NCBI GenBank assembly: GCA_036384915.1
Contig: DASVLJ010000078.1
Location: 277,797-341,796, forward strand
DNA: 64,000 nucleotides
Reading direction: 5' to 3'
Origin: PKWO01 sp036384915
Lineage (GTDB): Bacteria; Pseudomonadota; Gammaproteobacteria; Burkholderiales; Burkholderiaceae_D
The position numbers and the translations under genes are program-made. The notes beneath the pieces were generated by a model. The model made no database searches. It saw nothing but the letters and a program-made list of their open reading frames with translations, and was not told where the DNA came from. Each line of letters begins with the position of its first letter. Position 1 is the first letter of the stretch. Below are positions 60,419 to 64,000 of the stretch, piece by piece.

Positions 60419-61840
60419 TTAACGCTCGCTCCAGTTGCGGCGCGGGTTGTCGTTCGAGCGTGGGCCATTGCCGGCGCCGAAGCCGCTGCCTTCCTTGCGC
60501 GGGCCATTGCCCGGCTTGGAGAAGGTGCGCTGGCTTGGCTTGCCGCCGCCATTGCCGCTGCCGGTGCGCTTGCCGTCGCCGGGGCGCCAGCCCGGCCTGC
60601 CGCCGGGGCGCGAGCTCGGTGCCGTCTTCTTCGGCTCATAGCCTTCGATCACGTCGACCGGGATCGTTTGCTTGGTGAAGCGCTCGATACGCTTGACGTT
60701 GATCGACTCCGAGTGGTTCACCAGCGATACAGCAATGCCCTTGCGGCCGGCGCGGCCGGTGCGGCCGATGCGGTGCACGTAGTCCTCGGGGAACTTCGGC
60801 AAGTCGTAATTGAACACGTGGGTGATGGCGGGCACGTCGATACCGCGCGCGGCGACGTCGGTGGCAACCAGCACGCGCACGTGGCCGCGGCGCAGGCTGT
60901 CGAGCGTGCGGTTGCGCGCGCCCTGGTGCATGTCGCCATGCAGTGCAGCGGCGGCGAAGCCCGCTATGTTCAGGCGGTCGGCGATATTGTCGGCATCGCG
61001 CTTGGTCGCGGTGAAGACCACGGCCTGGTCGATCGAGGCGTCGCGCAGCAAGTGGTCGAGCAGGCGGTTCTTGTGCGACAGATCGTCGACGAAATGTACG
61101 CGCTGCAGGATGTTTTCATGCTTGGTCGCGGCACTGGCGATCTGGATGATCTGCGGTTCGCGCGTGATGCGCTTGGCCATGTTGCCGACTACGCCATCCA
61201 GCGTGGCCGAGAACAGCATGGTCTGGCGTGTCTCCGGTGTGGCGGCGACGATCTTTTCGATATCGTCGACGAAGCCCATGTCGAGCATGCGGTCGGCTTC
61301 GTCCAGGACCAGGATCTGCAATTGCGAGAAATCGATCTTGCCCGATTCCATGTGGTCGATCAGGCGGCCCGGCGTGGCAACCAGGATCTCGGGATTCTTC
61401 GACAGCAGTTGCATCTGCTTGGGGTAGGGCATGCCGCCCAAGATGGACACGGCACGCACGCGGCGCATGAAGGCGCCGTACTTGTCGGTGGCGGTGGTGA
61501 CTTGCAGCGCCAGTTCACGCGTCGGGGTCAGCACCAGCATTTTGGGTTGGGCCGGGCGGAAACGCGGACGCTCGCCGCGTGCGCGCGCGGCCTGGGCTTC
61601 CTGGTTCGCGGTCTTGCCGCCCGGTGCCGGCTGGCTGTCGGCCGCCACGGCGAATTTGTGCAGCGAGGGCAACATGAAGGCTGCGGTTTTTCCCGAGCCG
61701 GTTTGCGAGGACACCATCAAATCGCGGCCGGCGATGGCGGCGGGGATGGCTTGGGTCTGCACCGGCGTCGGTTCGGTATAGCCCGCTTCGGTCAGGGCTT
61801 TCTGGATGGACGCGTGCAAACCGAGTGCTTCAAAAGTCAT
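60419..61840 (-). CDS. rhlE: DEAD-box ATP-dependent RNA helicase RhlE
   Basis: A 473-residue DEAD-box helicase: Q motif with TPVQTQAIP, SSQTGSGKTAAF (motif I), PTRELALQV, LVLDEADRMLDMGF (DEAD), MLFSATLDG (SAT), VATDVAARGIDVPAIT and HRIGRTGRAGRKG (motif VI). A Gly/Arg/Ser/Asn-rich tail (after about 390) resembles RhlE C-termini that bind RNA. Roles known for the family: ribosome assembly and RNA turnover at low temperature. The 5' region is about 330 nt long, suggesting post-transcriptional control. Confidence 0.94.
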   Translation of the reverse strand: MTFEALGLHASIQKALTEAGYTEPTPVQTQAIPAAIAGRDLMVSSQTGSGKTAAFMLPSLHKFAVAADSQPAPGGKTANQEAQAARARGERPRFRPAQPKMLVLTPTRELALQVTTATDKYGAFMRRVRAVSILGGMPYPKQMQLLSKNPEILVATPGRLIDHMESGKIDFSQLQILVLDEADRMLDMGFVDDIEKIVAATPETRQTMLFSATLDGVVGNMAKRITREPQIIQIASAATKHENILQRVHFVDDLSHKNRLLDHLLRDASIDQAVVFTATKRDADNIADRLNIAGFAAAALHGDMHQGARNRTLDSLRRGHVRVLVATDVAARGIDVPAITHVFNYDLPKFPEDYVHRIGRTGRAGRKGIAVSLVNHSESINVKRIERFTKQTIPVDVIEGYEPKKTAPSSRPGGRPGWRPGDGKRTGSGNGGGKPSQRTFSKPGNGPRKEGSGFGAGNGPRSNDNPRRNWSER

Positions 61841-62171
61841 GCTTGTCTTTCGTAAAAGCGAATCCTTGCCGCTCGCATGGGCGAACAGCCGGATTGCGCA
61901 ATAAATATTGCAACGCTAACCAACGAAACAGCTAAGACTTCAGTTAAAGACTGAGACTGTACTTAGAAGGATTTCGGCACATATAAAGCTTTGCGCCGGA
62001 TAGGTGCTTGAATGCGGCACCGAGAGGCGGAGGGCTTTGTCGTTGATGCTGATAGTTTGCGATGCTGCCAAGTCGTTGCATGTTGCAACGCACGGGGCGC
62101 ATTGTACACGGGAATAGTTTTTCCTGCTCGGGTTTTTGTTGCAATGCAAATTTCCCAACAAAACATCAATC
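61841..62171. other. Long 5' region of rhlE
   Basis: 331 bases without a gene. A minus-strand TACAAT (62101-62106) could be a -10 element; transcription there would give rhlE a 5' UTR of about 250 nt, as seen for cold-inducible helicases. An inverted repeat CGTTGC-ATGTT-GCAACG lies at 62074-62090. Short frames here lack ribosome sites. Confidence 0.4.
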
Positions 62172-62768
62172 TTACGGCAACAGATGATGCTTTGCCGTGA
62201 TCTTGCCGATTTCGGCTTTATGGTCGAGTACCAGCTGATATAGCGTCGTGTAGTGGTCGTGCGCCCAGAAATCCATGATCTGGCGTGCCCTCAATTCGCC
62301 AAATAATTCGCGGTCCGCGCGCCATTCGATCAGGATGATCACCAAATGCTCATAATTGACCTTTTGCGTATCCGAGCCCTCAGGGTAGTTCAGCGGCAGT
62401 TTGGGGAACAGCCGGCGCAATTCGGTTTCAGCAGCTGCCATATCGTCACGGTGTGCTGCAATGAACCAATGCGATTGCTCGTGCACGAAAGTCGATAGCA
62501 GCAGTTCATCGTCTTTCAGATGGCGGGTGTGTAGCGTCAATACAGGGTGGCTGTGCGGAATTGCGTCTTCGTCGATCGCGATCTTGTCTGTCACAAGCCA
62601 TTTGGAAACATCATAGCGGGTCAGCAAATTCTCTAGCTGGGCCTGGGTCTGTTGCTCGCGTGAGCTGCCATGGGCCAGCGAAATATCGAGTTGGACTGGC
62701 GCGGCCGCCGACACTGGCAGGCCGCACAGTGCGGCGGCGCAAAGCAGTAATCTTAGCGCTGCGCTCAC
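62172..62768 (-). CDS. Secreted protein with HExxH motif
   Basis: A 198-residue exported protein. I start it at GTG 62768, just after the fabI stop, with GGAGA 8 nt upstream; it gives a good signal peptide (MSAALRLLLCAAALCGLPVSAAA). The mature part contains FVHEQSHWF (HExxH; possible zinc ligands) in a helix, followed by AETELRRLFPKLP and IILIEWRADRELF with Glu that could complete a metal site. The motif suggests a metallopeptidase-like protein, but I know no family for it. Probably co-transcribed with fabI. Confidence 0.6.
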   Translation of the reverse strand: MSAALRLLLCAAALCGLPVSAAAPVQLDISLAHGSSREQQTQAQLENLLTRYDVSKWLVTDKIAIDEDAIPHSHPVLTLHTRHLKDDELLLSTFVHEQSHWFIAAHRDDMAAAETELRRLFPKLPLNYPEGSDTQKVNYEHLVIILIEWRADRELFGELRARQIMDFWAHDHYTTLYQLVLDHKAEIGKITAKHHLLP

Positions 62769-62772
62769 CGCG

Positions 62773-63558
62773 TTATTCTCCACCCATGCCCGCAACCACG
62801 TTGGAGAAGCCGGCATCGACATAAGTGATTTCACCAGTGATGCCGCCCGCCAGGTTGGACAGCAGGAACGCGGCGCAGTTGCCGACCTCCTCGATCGTGA
62901 CGTTGCGACGCAGCGGCGCATTGTCCTTGACGAAATTGAGGATCTTGCTGAAGTCCTTGATGCCGGCGGCGGCCAGGGTCTTGATCGGGCCTGCCGAGAT
63001 GCCGTTGACGCGGATGCCCTGGGGGCCGAGCGCTTCGGCCAAGTAACGCACCGAAGCCTCGAGCGAGGCCTTGGCCAGACCCATGGTATTGTAGTTGGGC
63101 AAGGCGCGGATGGCGCCAAGGTAGGACAAGGTCAGCAACGCGGCGTCCGGGTTCAGCATCGGCAGGGCTGCCTTGGCCATGGCCGGAAAGCTGTAGGCGG
63201 AGATGTCATGCGCAATGCGGTAGTTCTCGCGCGTCAAGCCGTCGAGGAAATTGCCGGCGATCGCCTCGCGCGGGGCAAAGCCGATGGCATGCACGAAACC
63301 GTCGAAGCTCTTCCAGCTCTTGCCCAGATCGGCAAACAGGGCGGCAATCTGCTCGTCGCTGCCGACGTCGCAATCGAACACCAGTTCGCTGCCGAATTCC
63401 TTGGCGAATTCGGTAATGCGATCTTTGAAGCGCTCGCCGACATAGGTGAACGCGAGTTCAGCGCCTTCTCGCTTGCAAGCCTGGGCGATGCCGTAAGCGA
63501 TGGAACGATTGGACAAGACGCCGGTAATTAGAATTTTTTTGCCTTGCAAGAATGCCAT
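62773..63558 (-). CDS. fabI: Enoyl-ACP reductase (NADH)
   Basis: A 261-residue FabI: the last reductive step of each round of fatty acid elongation and the triclosan target. N-terminal GKKILITGVLSNRSIAYGIAQ (NADH site), VHAIGFAPREAI, catalytic Tyr-x6-Lys in LGAIRALPNYNTMGLAK, and AGPIKTLAAAGI substrate loop, with C-terminal GGITGEITYVDAGFSNV. Length and motifs fit well. A 7-bp inverted repeat CTTGCCG / CGGCAAG (63574-63593) lies in its 5' region. Confidence 0.95.
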   Translation of the reverse strand: MAFLQGKKILITGVLSNRSIAYGIAQACKREGAELAFTYVGERFKDRITEFAKEFGSELVFDCDVGSDEQIAALFADLGKSWKSFDGFVHAIGFAPREAIAGNFLDGLTRENYRIAHDISAYSFPAMAKAALPMLNPDAALLTLSYLGAIRALPNYNTMGLAKASLEASVRYLAEALGPQGIRVNGISAGPIKTLAAAGIKDFSKILNFVKDNAPLRRNVTIEEVGNCAAFLLSNLAGGITGEITYVDAGFSNVVAGMGGE

Positions 63559-64000
63559 GATGACTCCTGGTGCCTTGCCGTCGCAGCGGCAAGAGGTTGA
63601 TAAGCAGGCCAGATTGTAGGGGCTTGGGGCCGAGGCGGCAACTTGGCGCGCTTATTTTTGTAAATGGCTCCAAGGCGCGCGCCTAAAATTATGACATATG
63701 TGTTACATTGCGCCCATTGCTGTTTGGCAATGTATTGGGGTGGGTATGTCCCGCTTGAGGAATACAAAAATCGAGCCTCTACGGTTCGTCTCCGGCTAAT
63801 ACAATAGGCACTGATCCGAATGGACCGAGGCCGAAAAGCTGGGGAAATTAAGAATGTACGGCTAGGAGTCTGCGCGGCAGAACGAGTCGAAGCGAAATGG
63901 GTGGGAAAAGAGCCCAATTTGGCCTCGCTTTTGAGGACTGTAGCCGTAGCTACAGCCGGAAAAACGGGGGCAAAGTGGGACTTTTCTCCATCCATTGCAG
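63559..64000. other. Terminal gene-poor region with structured sequence
   Basis: 442 bases upstream of fabI without a supported gene. The right half (63890-63990) contains GGGAAAAGAGCCCA and GTGGGACTTTTCTCC as an imperfect inverted pair and a short dyad GTAGC-C-GTAGCTAC. It resembles a dispersed palindromic repeat. A 155-codon minus frame over 63528-63995 has no start signal or recognisable product. Confidence 0.4.

Noticed and set aside
60668..61855. 395-codon + frame opposite rhlE
   Set aside because: Antisense shadow of the helicase; low-complexity His/Gly/Gln composition.
63528..63995. 155-codon minus frame beyond fabI
   Set aside because: Composition unlike real genes and overlaps fabI's start.

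Overview
The window is GC-rich bacterial chromosome with tightly packed genes. The gene content (a PEP-CTERM type protein beside an exopolysaccharide cluster, long-form leuA, aceA, RlmJ, RhlE, FabI) and codon use suggest a betaproteobacterium of order Burkholderiales, most likely family Oxalobacteraceae (Massilia, Duganella, Janthinobacterium or relatives). This placement is inferred from protein similarity recalled from memory; no search was run. I saw no rRNA, tRNA, CRISPR array, transposase or integrase.

Layout. 1-2156 is the 5' part of a large surface lipoprotein (minus strand). 2693-13369 is an exopolysaccharide operon: five family-4 type glycosyltransferases, a Wzy-like polymerase/ligase, a secreted clan GH-A type hydrolase and galE, mostly with 1-4 nt overlaps. 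It is followed by a PEP-CTERM-like protein and manC. 16189-25893 is mostly housekeeping: aceA with an elaborate upstream operator region, rlmJ, an EAL-HDOD regulator, greB behind a hairpin element, an AraC regulator divergent from a glutathione transferase, and leuA with a leucine-rich leader. 26114-34722 holds an ADP-ribosylglycohydrolase and an unusual Hsp70 locus (820-residue Hsp70, J-like small protein without HPD, two paralogous membrane proteins, exported hydrolase), then a DUF922-type protein. 34811-39177 has a methyltransferase, ilvE, an exported protein and a glutathione transferase behind an attenuator-like leader. 39208-47321 is a LysR gene divergent from a fatty-acid or aromatic-acid beta-oxidation operon (fused hydratase/dehydrogenase, two acyl-CoA dehydrogenases, GST, acyl-CoA synthetase). 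47318-54489 carries a Ser-rich protein, a LivK-type binding protein, a degenerate HD-GYP protein, an EgtB/SenA-type enzyme and a modular GH64 beta-1,3-glucanase lipoprotein. 55242-57535 is a probable RiPP cluster: a 59-residue Cys-containing precursor, a DUF692/MNIO enzyme and a partner protein. An acyl-CoA ligase, a binding protein and a GNAT follow. The window ends with rhlE, a secreted HExxH protein and fabI.

Most interesting points: (1) the MNIO peptide cluster, whose precursor is unlike the DUF2282 bufferins I know of and is separated from the enzyme by a highly structured element of about 240 bp; (2) the Hsp70 / J-like / twin membrane-protein locus; (3) two minus-strand leaders (leuA and a GST) in which a good sigma-70 promoter places the transcription start at or next to the AUG of a short ORF, followed by a hairpin; (4) a phased array of ATTTC-N7/8-GAAA sites plus a perfect 18-bp palindrome upstream of aceA.
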